DNA from: Verrucomicrobiota bacterium
GTDB taxonomy: Bacteria > Verrucomicrobiota > Verrucomicrobiia > Limisphaerales > DSYF01
Assembly: GCA_025457615.1 (NCBI GenBank)
Contig: JALOTZ010000019.1
Location: forward strand, 1 to 64,000
Length of the DNA stretch: 64,000 nt
Reading direction: 5' to 3'
Part shown: positions 54,741 to 62,968 of the stretch, in pieces
Numbering within the stretch: the stretch's first letter is position 1
How the letters are laid out: every line of letters begins with the position of its first letter
The notes under the pieces: generated by a model
Seen by the model: the letters and a program-made list of their open reading frames with translations, nothing else
Database searches by the model: none
Told to the model about the DNA's origin: nothing
Program-made: the position numbers and the translations under genes

Positions 54741-55495
54741 TAAAACGTGATCGTCAGTCCGCCGTCCACGGTGAGCACCTGGCCGGTGAGATAGGTGGCG
54801 TCGGGACCGGCGAGGAAGGCGGCGACTCCGGCGATTTCCTCCGGCTTGCCCGGACGGCGCAGGGCGAGATGGCCGCCGGTGACGTAGTTGGATTTGAACC
54901 ACTCGGATTCCAGTTCGTTGACGCCGTTGACGACGCTCATCGGGGTTTCGATGAAGCCGGGGGCGATGGCATTGACGAGGATGCCGTCCTTCGCGAGTTC
55001 GAGCGCCAGCCCGCGACAGAACGAATTGATCGCCGCCTTGGCCATCGCATAGGCGCTGGCATTCGGTTCGGCCCGTTCGCCGTGGATCGAGGTGATGTGG
55101 ATCACGCGTCCGCCGGCAGACATCAGGGGCACGGCGAGACGGGTCATCAGCACCGCGCCATTGACCATGGTGTCGAATGGTCTGCGCCACTCGTCGAGTG
55201 GCGACGCCACGACGGCCGACGGTTGGAACGCCCCGGCAGAATTGACCAAGGCATCAAGGCGGCCCCAGCGCTCATGGAGTTGGTCGCGCAGGGCGGCGGC
55301 AACGGCCGGATCGCTGTAATCGCCGGCGCAGACGAGATGATCGCCCGCAGGAAGTTGTTCCAGCAATTCGCGCAGCGAATCCTGGCGCCGGGCGTTGAGG
55401 CAGACCTCCCAACCGTCCTTGGCGAAGCGGTGGGCGGTGGCGCGGCCAATGCCTGACGATGCCCCGGTGATGAGGACTTTCTTGCGGGATTTCAT
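54740..55495 (-). CDS. SDR-family oxidoreductase (3-oxoacyl-ACP-reductase-like)
   Basis: The ATG at 55495 (MKSRKKVLITGASSGIG) gives 251 residues of a classical SDR: TGASSGIG, NSAGAF, ITSIHGE with the Ser, and Tyr-Lys in YAMAKAAI. It ends in GGLTITF. Family members in such clusters oxidise the free sugar (for example L-fucose or L-rhamnose) to its lactone, or a 2-keto-3-deoxy acid at C4. The start overlaps the mutarotase-like gene by ATGA and the stop overlaps enolase 3 by one base. This tight block suggests that mutarotation, oxidation and dehydration are made together. Confidence 0.9.
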   Translation of the reverse strand: MKSRKKVLITGASSGIGRATAHRFAKDGWEVCLNARRQDSLRELLEQLPAGDHLVCAGDYSDPAVAAALRDQLHERWGRLDALVNSAGAFQPSAVVASPLDEWRRPFDTMVNGAVLMTRLAVPLMSAGGRVIHITSIHGERAEPNASAYAMAKAAINSFCRGLALELAKDGILVNAIAPGFIETPMSVVNGVNELESEWFKSNYVTGGHLALRRPGKPEEIAGVAAFLAGPDATYLTGQVLTVDGGLTITF

Positions 55496-56418
55496 GGGTT
55501 GGAATTTCTGCAGGCATGGATGGCCACGCGGGTTTCGAGCGATTGGCCGGGCGCGAGCACCGTGCACTGGCCGAGTCCGTCCGCCTGGTTGACCGAGATG
55601 GGCATGGAAGTGCAGGGCTCGAGGATGGCCGTGAAGTGCCCGTCGAATCCGCCATACGAGGCGAACAACCAGGCGTAGGGAAAAACCTTCGTGTCGAATT
55701 CGCAGCGGAATTCCAACCCGGTGCCCGGACGCCGCCATGCCATGCGACCGGCCTCCAGACCGGACAGATAAAAGAAATCGCACTGGTCCCCCGGCTTCGG
55801 AATGACGTTGGCCGCCTGTCCCTGGATCTGCGGCCAGGCGAAGCGTTCGAGTGTGGAAAAGCGCGACCAGGCGAGGTCGGCCACCTGACCGTGGCGCGCC
55901 GGGCATTCGATCACATCCCCCGGCTCGATGGCCAGCGCGGCGTGTAGCTTCCACATGAAATGCCGCGTTTGCCCCGTGGGATTAGCGATCCGGTAGTGCA
56001 GTTCAATACACGGCGAATCCGCGGCCAGGGCCACCCGCTTTTCGTAGCGCAGGCCGGTGAGCGGCAACGTGCTGCGAAGCAGCAGGGCGCCGTCTTCCTT
56101 CGTGCAATCCAGCGCGGTCGTCCACAACTCGCCATGGTCCGGGCACTCCACGCCATCAATACACTCGGGGATGTCATTCGGCAGCAACTCGTCGATGCCG
56201 CCGAAGAAATTGGGATCGTAGGCGGAGCCCGGTGGCATCGCCTGCAAAGCAACCCGGGAGTTCCGCCAGAGGAATTCGTGTCCGGTCCTCTTCTCGATGA
56301 GACTGACCACGCGCCCGCCGATGGCGGGCGCGATATCGACCCGCAAATGTTCGGACTCGATCCGCGTGAGGCGGATGCCGCCGAGTTCCAGCGTGCTCGG
56401 TTGGAAGGTCATGAGCAT
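55492..56418 (-). CDS. Aldose-epimerase-superfamily protein
   Basis: The 308-residue beta-sandwich has the galactose-mutarotase-like fold, with VDIAPAIGGRVVSLIEKRTGHEFLW at the start, FFGGIDELLPND, LRYEKRVALAADSPCIELHYRI, and HFMWKLHAALAIEPGD. The pattern fits the DUF4432/DUF5107-like branch more than canonical GalM. Canonical His residues are less obvious, so mutarotase activity is inferred from the fold and the neighbourhood. No signal peptide. It directly abuts the URO-D gene (TGAATG) and overlaps the SDR gene by four bases. Confidence 0.75.
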   Translation of the reverse strand: MLMTFQPSTLELGGIRLTRIESEHLRVDIAPAIGGRVVSLIEKRTGHEFLWRNSRVALQAMPPGSAYDPNFFGGIDELLPNDIPECIDGVECPDHGELWTTALDCTKEDGALLLRSTLPLTGLRYEKRVALAADSPCIELHYRIANPTGQTRHFMWKLHAALAIEPGDVIECPARHGQVADLAWSRFSTLERFAWPQIQGQAANVIPKPGDQCDFFYLSGLEAGRMAWRRPGTGLEFRCEFDTKVFPYAWLFASYGGFDGHFTAILEPCTSMPISVNQADGLGQCTVLAPGQSLETRVAIHACRNSNP

Positions 56419-57618
56419 TCAAGGCGAAGGCGGTAAAGCGGGCGCAAGGACGTGGACAGGCACGGACTCCGGGGCGCAAACGACCGGACGCCCCTCGTCT
56501 GGGGCCGTCCGGATTGTTGGCTCGCCTGCGCCGCAAGCGGTGACGTCCGAGTCACGCCGCGCCTCCCCCAAGACCTCCAGCAGGAGGGGAATCCGTTCGC
56601 GCCAGTTTGGGGGCAGATCTTCGGAGATTTCAAAAGCAAACGCCCGCGGCCCGGCGCGGCGCAGCTTGTCCGCGACAGCCTCGCGAAAATCCGCCTCGGG
56701 TTTGGCGTAGAGGCCCACATTCACATTGCCCCACAGCACCTTGTCCGGCCAGGCGGCGCGGCACTCCTCGTAGCGCATGTCGCCCTCGGGCGGCTCGGTG
56801 AGGGACTCGACCATGTGGAAGGGAGCCGCGGCAATCTGGTCGGCGATGAGGGAGAGCGCGCCGTCGTAGTGGACCATCACGCGCTTGCCTCCCGCCTCGA
56901 GGATGGGCACCCCCTCGCGATAAACCGGGAGGAGCAGTTCGGCGTAACGCGCGGGGCCGAGCATGCCGATGGTGAGGTTCTCCAGCCACTTCACGTAGCG
57001 GCCGGGTGCCGCCGCGAGGAGTTTCTGCTCGGCGATAAACTGCGTTTTCAGCGCCGCGCAAAGTTCGTGGAGTTCCTCGACCTCCGAGGCCAGATCCATG
57101 CAGAACTGCTCGGTGCCCGCAAGGTCCACGTTGATTTTCATCGCGGGCGTGCGGTGGGTCCAGTTGCCCGCGCCGGTGAGCAGGACCACCCCGCGGTCGC
57201 CGACGGCGGCTTCGGCCTCGTGGCAACGGTTGGGACGCGGGACGAGTTCGGTGTTGTCCACGATCCACTTCCAGGTCGTGTAGTCTGCGGGCTCCTTGAT
57301 CCATTCCTCGTCATGCCAGCCATTGCGCGTAACCTTGCGCACGGTGCCGACCGGCGTGCGCTTGGTGTGGAGGCAAAGCACGTCGGCACCCTCGCGGCGC
57401 TCTTCGATGCTTGTCTCGACCCCGTGCTCGATCGCCTCAACGGCCTCGCAGTGATGAGTGACCAGCAGGCCGCGATCAAACAACTCCCGCCACTCGGGCC
57501 GGTCCATGGCGACGCGCAGGCCGGTGGATGTCGTGGCGCCGAGATTCCAGTCGTAGATGCTCAGCGGGGTGCGCTTTGGCGAGCCGCCTTCAAGAACGGT
57601 GACAAGGCTTTGCTTCAT
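56419..57618 (-). CDS. Uroporphyrinogen-decarboxylase-family protein, 1
   Basis: The 399-residue TIM-barrel protein belongs to the URO-D superfamily by its overall pattern (LLLTGAGNW, AELLLPVYREGVPILEAGGKRVMVHYDG, ADQIAAAPFHMVESLTEPPEGDM). It lacks the N-terminal RxPVW-type porphyrin signature of HemE, so it is not the heme enzyme. Superfamily members include MtaA/MtbA-type cobamide-dependent methyltransferases. In verrucomicrobia and planctomycetes such genes often lie in carbohydrate clusters with unknown roles. The C-terminal 50 residues are Pro/Glu-rich and unlike the other two. It is 9 bases after the next URO-D gene. Confidence 0.8.
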   Translation of the reverse strand: MKQSLVTVLEGGSPKRTPLSIYDWNLGATTSTGLRVAMDRPEWRELFDRGLLVTHHCEAVEAIEHGVETSIEERREGADVLCLHTKRTPVGTVRKVTRNGWHDEEWIKEPADYTTWKWIVDNTELVPRPNRCHEAEAAVGDRGVVLLTGAGNWTHRTPAMKINVDLAGTEQFCMDLASEVEELHELCAALKTQFIAEQKLLAAAPGRYVKWLENLTIGMLGPARYAELLLPVYREGVPILEAGGKRVMVHYDGALSLIADQIAAAPFHMVESLTEPPEGDMRYEECRAAWPDKVLWGNVNVGLYAKPEADFREAVADKLRRAGPRAFAFEISEDLPPNWRERIPLLLEVLGEARRDSDVTACGAGEPTIRTAPDEGRPVVCAPESVPVHVLAPALPPSP

Positions 57619-57627
57619 GTCTCGGGA

Positions 57628-58725
57628 TCATTGACCCGCTCCGAATCCGGCGATCATCGCGCGGGCTTCATCCATTTCCTGCGGAGGCACCTTGCCATAC
57701 ATCATGATGCCCGAGGCGTCGCCGAGCTGATCGGCCAGCACTTCCAGCGAGCGCCAGCCCAGTGGATCCTGGTCGGTGAAAAACTGGATGCGTTTTCCGG
57801 CGGCACGGATTTTCCGATAGACGTCCGGCCACTTGGTCACGGGCGGCTGTCCGGCACCCGGCACCCACTGGATGCCTTTCAGTTCCGGGATCTCCAACAA
57901 CGCGTCGAGATGTTTCAAGGCGCCGGGGCCGTCGAGATGGAAGAACGCGTTTCCAAGCCGGCGGCAGGTCGCCGTGATCTCGGGCAGCGCAAACCGCCGG
58001 AAGGCGTCCGTGCCGATCATGAACGAAAAATCGCACTGCAAAATGTAATAGGGCGTCTCCGAGTAAAGCGGCGTCCAGGCCGTGTAGCCGGGGTGCCCCT
58101 GTTGAATGATCGCGCTGATTTCCCCGAAATACTTCCACCACATGTCATGGGCCCGCCGGACGAGGCGCTCGACCTCTTCCGGCGCATCATAGAGGTCCAT
58201 CGCCAGATTGCCGGGTTCGCGGAACGTGGCCACGATGTCGAGGTTGCCGCCGAGATCGGTCATGGACAATTGAACGAGGGCCCCGAAGCGGTCCGCCGCC
58301 GTGCGATAGATTTCGCACACCCGCCGGAACCAGCGGTTGTCGGGGTCGAACTCCATCCTGATCTCGCCCGGTTCGTTGCGCTCCGGCGGCTTGAACCAAA
58401 CCGTCCCCTCGCCGTTCACCAGCTCCAGCCCCATGAAGGCGGCGACCACGCCGGGGCCGAAATTTGGAAGCACCCAGGGAAACGAATCGCCAAGAAACCA
58501 CCGGCCTTCGAGATCGTAAAGCCAGACATCGACAATCTGATCCGGGCTGACGGCATTGTCATAAAAACTCGCGAAGGCATGCAGCGGCAGCACGGGCATC
58601 GGGCGGCCCGGATCGCGGCCATCCGCCGTGAGGTGGATCAGCGGCCTGGTGGATTTCCCGCTCCACCAATCGCGGTGCGCCTCCTCCACAGCCTTCCAAC
58701 GGGTTTGGTCGAAATCAATGTTCAT
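57628..58725 (-). CDS. Uroporphyrinogen-decarboxylase-family protein, 2
   Basis: The ATG at 58725 (MNIDFDQTRWKAVEEAHRDW) gives 365 residues. The pattern is of the URO-D-like branch with FGPGVVAAFMG, YDAPEEVERLVRRAHDMW, YILQCDFSFMIGTDAFRRFALPEI, FHLDGPGALKHLDALLEIP and IQWVPGAGQPPVTKWPDVY. This FHLDGPGA...KGIQWVPG pattern occurs in a URO-D-like group seen in sugar clusters. The reaction is unknown. It is distinct in sequence from the two other URO-D-like genes here, so they did not arise by recent tandem duplication. Spacing is 13 bases to the third gene. Confidence 0.8.
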   Translation of the reverse strand: MNIDFDQTRWKAVEEAHRDWWSGKSTRPLIHLTADGRDPGRPMPVLPLHAFASFYDNAVSPDQIVDVWLYDLEGRWFLGDSFPWVLPNFGPGVVAAFMGLELVNGEGTVWFKPPERNEPGEIRMEFDPDNRWFRRVCEIYRTAADRFGALVQLSMTDLGGNLDIVATFREPGNLAMDLYDAPEEVERLVRRAHDMWWKYFGEISAIIQQGHPGYTAWTPLYSETPYYILQCDFSFMIGTDAFRRFALPEITATCRRLGNAFFHLDGPGALKHLDALLEIPELKGIQWVPGAGQPPVTKWPDVYRKIRAAGKRIQFFTDQDPLGWRSLEVLADQLGDASGIMMYGKVPPQEMDEARAMIAGFGAGQ

Positions 58726-58738
58726 GGTGCGACGCGGG

Positions 58739-59782
58739 TCAGTGGATTTTTCCGGGCACGGGAAGGTGACGGCAACCTTCCTGCGCGTGGGCTTCCTCGA
58801 TGAAGGCGAGCATGTTTTCCAGCGGCACGTCGCCTTCCACCGCATGGGAGGGCGAGAAGACATAGCCGCCGGCCGCGCCGCGCGCGAGCAGGTCGCGCGA
58901 CTCCGCCCGCACCTCCGCGACTCCTTTGTGCGGCAGCGTGACTTGCGTGGACAACCCGCCCCAGAACGAAAGCCGTCCCCGGTAACGCTCGAGCAAACCG
59001 CGGATGTCCATCGCCTCGGGCTGGAAGGGATTGAAGAGGTTGAGACCGATGCCGGCGAGATCGTCGAACAATTCATCCACGTCGCCGCAGGAATGGATCA
59101 CCTGGAATTTTCCCGCTCCCCTCACCTCGCCATACATGCGTCGCAGTCGCGGATAGATGAATTTCTTCCAGGCGCCGTAGCCCATGATCAGGCCGGCCTG
59201 CTGGCCCCAGTCGTCGCCGAAATACACGGCGTCGATATCATGCTCCAGCGCCCGCTTCACGAGTTCGATGTTGTGGTCGGCGATCGTGTCGAGCAGGTGG
59301 TGCACGAATTCGGGGTTTTCGATGAAATCCGCGAGCAGATCCTCGAAGCCGCGCATCGACCACGCGCGCTCGAACAGCGAGAAATCCACCGGAAACAACC
59401 GGAAACAATCGGGCCGCCTGCTGATGGCGGCGTCGATGCCGCCGAAAATGCGCGGGTCGTCCGCCGCGGGCATGGCCAGCCCGTCGAGCGTGGGTTCCGG
59501 CAAGAGGCAGTTCTCGACGACTCCGATGTCCTTGTCCTGCGTGCGGTTCCAAATCACCCCGAAGCGGTCCTTCACCCGTCCGTCGCCCAAATCCTCCATG
59601 ATCCCCATCTGCCCGCCCACAGCCAGGATGTGACTGTGCAGGTGCGCGTCCAATGCGTCCGCCGCAACCCCGTAATGGGCGCACAAGGTCTCCGCCGCCT
59701 CCGAGGTGAACCAGAACGACCACGGAACGTAGGGCGGTTTCCCGCCGCGCAAAACGGTGCTCACCACTTCTCGTTTCGTCAT
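58739..59782 (-). CDS. Uroporphyrinogen-decarboxylase-family protein, 3
   Basis: The ATG at 59782 (MTKREVVSTVLRGGKPPYVPWSFWF) gives 347 residues; an upstream extension is low-complexity. This is the closest of the three to typical URO-D-like methyltransferases: KREVVSTVLRGGKPPYVPW is the substrate-end signature, VYFGDDWGQQAGLIMGYGAWKKFIYP, and FQVIHSCGDVDELFDDLAGIGLNLFNPFQPEAMD gives the His-x-Cys-Gly metal-type motif (HSCGD). HSCG/HxCG binds zinc and activates thiol methyl acceptors in MtaA-type proteins. This supports a methyltransferase-like role, but no corrinoid protein is in the window. Confidence 0.85.
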   Translation of the reverse strand: MTKREVVSTVLRGGKPPYVPWSFWFTSEAAETLCAHYGVAADALDAHLHSHILAVGGQMGIMEDLGDGRVKDRFGVIWNRTQDKDIGVVENCLLPEPTLDGLAMPAADDPRIFGGIDAAISRRPDCFRLFPVDFSLFERAWSMRGFEDLLADFIENPEFVHHLLDTIADHNIELVKRALEHDIDAVYFGDDWGQQAGLIMGYGAWKKFIYPRLRRMYGEVRGAGKFQVIHSCGDVDELFDDLAGIGLNLFNPFQPEAMDIRGLLERYRGRLSFWGGLSTQVTLPHKGVAEVRAESRDLLARGAAGGYVFSPSHAVEGDVPLENMLAFIEEAHAQEGCRHLPVPGKIH

Positions 59783-59884
59783 AGCCAAATCATTCTCGCT
59801 GCGATGCGGAGCGCGCGCCCACTCCCCCCTCCGCTTGTGTGAAGCGTTGCTTCCGCTTCCCCCACGGTCCAATACCCGTCCTTT

Positions 59885-62800
59885 TCAATCAGCCAGCCAC
59901 AGTTCGACCATGCGTTGGCTGGTGCGGAAGTTGAGTTCAAAGTTCGGGCTCCAGGCGAAATACTCGCCGCGCCCGGCGTTGGACCGATAAAGGTTGGCGA
60001 ACACGACGCCGTCGGGTTTGACACCCCCTTCGACCAGCGCCGACAACGGGAAGGCAAAGCTCGCCCGCCAGGCAAAGCGGTCGGAGGTATCGGAGACGGC
60101 CACCGCGCCGCTGTCCCATTTGGCATCGGGCCGGTCATGGGCGACGGCGGCGACCTTGCCGGCAGGGTTGAGCATCAATTGCCGGGGCTGAGCCTGACGC
60201 GACCCGGCAAAGAACACTTCCCAATCGTCGCCGCCCCAGATGGCATCGTTACTCACCAGGCCGGTCGCGTCGCGCAGATGCTCGACTTTGACATAGAGAA
60301 ACTCCCCGTCGTGCGCCCACCAGGCTTTGAGTTGCTGGCCGGACGGGTAGCCGGTGACCGTAAACCAGTCTCCAGTGGTTGCGGCGGCTGGTCGCCAATC
60401 CACCCGCTGGAGATCGCCTTGCGCCGAAGCAATCCGGGGCACGGCCAGCCGGGCCGGGGGCTGCGACTGAAGCCGTCGCCGGGCGGCTTCCTGCGGCTGC
60501 TTGGCAGCGTATGCGGCGGAGGCCTTGACCATCGGCTGCCAGAGTCCTTCCTCGAAGAGGGCCACCCGCTGCCGCGCCAGCGGCGTGTCGGCTTCCGCCT
60601 TGGCGCGGCTGATCAAACCGGCCCACCGCTCCATCCGCGACGGAGTGCCCAGGTATTCCCAGGCGATTTGTTCGGTTTGATGCCATTGGCCCGGCTTGTT
60701 CTGCACGTCCGGCGGGTAATTGGTGGAGGTCATGTACGTCTGCTCGATCTGCTGGTAAAGCTCCTGCATGGCCGAACCGGCCGCGCCGTAGTAGCGCGAG
60801 AAGAATTCGTGGATCAACTGGTTCGCGTCCTGATCCGGGTCGTCCGCCAGCTTCCAGGTCAGGTAGAGTTCCAACTGATCCATCAGGAAGGTCTGTCCAA
60901 ATTCGCCGGAGTGCTCGAGGAAGATGCCCCGAATACCCGCCTGATGGTAGAGTGCCATCTGCTCCGCGACCGTGTGCGCGAAGAATCCGGGGAAGAACTG
61001 CCATCCCTCCGCCCAGGTTTGCAGCGCCGGGAAACAATAATACAGCCAGAGGTAGGTCGGACGCGTGACGCCCTCCCGGGTCCAGTCCGAGAACGTCTTC
61101 CGATCATTCTGCTGGAGAACCGGCGAATACCAGTTGCGCACTTGCAAACAGATCTGCACCGCGAGGTTGGGCTCGAGTGGCAGTCCTTCCGGATAATAGC
61201 CGTACTTGCTGTAGGCCAAGGTGCCAATGAATTTGCCGGGGTGGGTCTTGGCCACTTCCCGCGCCACTTGGTTGGCAAAACCGAAGATGTACTGGCTGGC
61301 CCGGCCATTGATCCACAGCGGATAGTTCTCGCCATAGCGGGGATCGAGTTGGGCCTGGCAGGCCGGGCATTTGCACCAGCTCTCACTGTCCTGCGGGACC
61401 ACGGCGAAGACATCCCCCTGCCCCATCGCGCCCGGCTTCAGGCCCTTGCCATCAAAATAATCCCGCGCATCTTGAACCACCTGCGCCAGCAGGCCTGTGC
61501 TGCTAAAACAAGGCTGCGGTGGCCGCCCCGAGTAGCCCTGCGCAAACCAGTCGGGATGCCTGGCCAGATGATCCTCGAAATACCCGGTGAAGGAGTGGTT
61601 CACCTGATACGGCGCGCCCCCGAGCCGCAGCCGCAGCTTCCAGAGCGTCGCGTCGGCGTCCGAAATCGCCGGCCGGGCCGGACCCGGCAGGTAGAACGGC
61701 GACCACACCATCCAGCGATATTCCATCGCCGGCTTACGACGAAGGTTCGACCCGCTCACCGTCAGCGTGCTGCGGGGCTCCACGCTCGTGCCCAGTTCCC
61801 CCGGCAGATACCACCGGACACCGCACTGGCGTTCCAAAAAGTCGTAGGTGGCGTCCAGTGTCCCGCGATCTTCGAAATACCACGGCGGATCCACGACGCG
61901 CTGGAACCGGCTCTCGTCCCGCGGCGAACCCTGGCCCTCGTCGAAGTTCACCAGCAACGTCGTGTCCGCATCCGCGGCCAGCGGCTGGGCGTTCCAGGGT
62001 TCCTCCGTGCGTCGCGCCCGGCTTGAAACACGCAAACCATCAATCCGTCCGCGCAAGCCGTTGCGCACCTCCGGCCACTCACCCCAATGCTGGGGCGTAA
62101 CGCCCCCCACACTCAGGGCTGCGCCCGCCAGGGCGGTGGGTTTGTAGCTCGCGGGCGCATAAGCCACGCCGTCCACCGCGAGCGTGAGGGTTCCCGCCGT
62201 CGCGCTGTGAGTGGCGCGGACAAAGTGCCACCCCTCCGCCAGGGGCGCGCTGACGGTCAAAGCCCGTTGCCCATCCGGTGAGAGCGCCGAATAGGCAACG
62301 CAATGGTTGGCCAGCGTTTGAACCAGGTGATAGGAAATGGGCGCCCGCCCATTGTTGTCCCGACCCTGCAGCCGGGCGATGGTGCCGTCGTCCACGAAGC
62401 CTTCTTTGGGCCGATACACCCACACTTCAATGGAGCCTTCCCGATCCTCGAAACCGGAATCCGGGACATAGAGGAACTGGCCGCGGTTGAACTCGATCGC
62501 GCCGCCCCACTTGCCTGAAACCCAGGCCGACTGATCAGGCCGGCGCTCCTCCTGGTCGCGTCCCAGCAAGACCACGGTGTCCGGACCCAATTGAATCGCG
62601 TGCTCCTGCGGGGCGAAGTCCGCACCCCGCAGTCCCTGGGCCCGGCTGGCCGCGCTCTCGCCCACAAGAATGCGCGGACCGGAAACCGTCGTCGCCTCCG
62701 TCACCACAGGCAGGTTCGTGCCGGTGATCTTGCGGATATGGTCGTTGAGTTCGCGGACGGCGAACGCCGCCGCCCGGCTGGGCGTCGCGCCCACCACAAT

Positions 62801-62965
62801 CGTGGCCGCCGGAGCGCCTTCGCGCACCAGCGTCATGGGGGGTTCGGCAGCAGCCGTCCTGGGTGCAGGCGGGTGTTGCACGGGCTGCGGACCGCAACCC
62901 GCGGCCAGCAAGGCGATAGCTGCGGACAGTGTCAGTGCTTGTTTCATAAGAATCTTAGGTTTCAT
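59885..62965 (-). CDS. DUF4838 lipoprotein with inserted LamG domain
   Basis: The 1026-residue protein is a lipoprotein: lipobox LLAAGCGP after a short hydrophobic stretch, so it is anchored on the outer side of a membrane. The N-terminal alpha-glucuronidase-like domain starts IVVGATPSRAAAFAVRELNDHI and RILVGESAAS. It is interrupted at about residues 155-350 by a LamG/concanavalin-like domain (FEDREGSIEVWVYRPKEGF, and DTTLLVNFDEGQGSP). The fold resumes at TLDATYDFLERQCGVRWYLPGE. The DUF4838 barrel follows (QDSESWCKCPACQAQLDP, LAYSKYGYYPEGLPLEP, GIFLEHSGEFG). The end (about 880-1020) is a sugar-binding DOMON/CBM9-like domain. A role in polysaccharide or glycan hydrolysis is likely, but no catalytic residues are established for DUF4838. 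Confidence 0.85.
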   Translation of the reverse strand: MKPKILMKQALTLSAAIALLAAGCGPQPVQHPPAPRTAAAEPPMTLVREGAPAATIVVGATPSRAAAFAVRELNDHIRKITGTNLPVVTEATTVSGPRILVGESAASRAQGLRGADFAPQEHAIQLGPDTVVLLGRDQEERRPDQSAWVSGKWGGAIEFNRGQFLYVPDSGFEDREGSIEVWVYRPKEGFVDDGTIARLQGRDNNGRAPISYHLVQTLANHCVAYSALSPDGQRALTVSAPLAEGWHFVRATHSATAGTLTLAVDGVAYAPASYKPTALAGAALSVGGVTPQHWGEWPEVRNGLRGRIDGLRVSSRARRTEEPWNAQPLAADADTTLLVNFDEGQGSPRDESRFQRVVDPPWYFEDRGTLDATYDFLERQCGVRWYLPGELGTSVEPRSTLTVSGSNLRRKPAMEYRWMVWSPFYLPGPARPAISDADATLWKLRLRLGGAPYQVNHSFTGYFEDHLARHPDWFAQGYSGRPPQPCFSSTGLLAQVVQDARDYFDGKGLKPGAMGQGDVFAVVPQDSESWCKCPACQAQLDPRYGENYPLWINGRASQYIFGFANQVAREVAKTHPGKFIGTLAYSKYGYYPEGLPLEPNLAVQICLQVRNWYSPVLQQNDRKTFSDWTREGVTRPTYLWLYYCFPALQTWAEGWQFFPGFFAHTVAEQMALYHQAGIRGIFLEHSGEFGQTFLMDQLELYLTWKLADDPDQDANQLIHEFFSRYYGAAGSAMQELYQQIEQTYMTSTNYPPDVQNKPGQWHQTEQIAWEYLGTPSRMERWAGLISRAKAEADTPLARQRVALFEEGLWQPMVKASAAYAAKQPQEAARRRLQSQPPARLAVPRIASAQGDLQRVDWRPAAATTGDWFTVTGYPSGQQLKAWWAHDGEFLYVKVEHLRDATGLVSNDAIWGGDDWEVFFAGSRQAQPRQLMLNPAGKVAAVAHDRPDAKWDSGAVAVSDTSDRFAWRASFAFPLSALVEGGVKPDGVVFANLYRSNAGRGEYFAWSPNFELNFRTSQRMVELWLAD

Positions 62966-62968
62966 GTT

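Noticed and set aside
59835-59860. Terminator between URO-D 3 and the DUF4838 gene
   Set aside because: A GAAGCG/CGCTTC pairing exists but is only 6 bp with no T-tract, so the genes may well be in one transcript.
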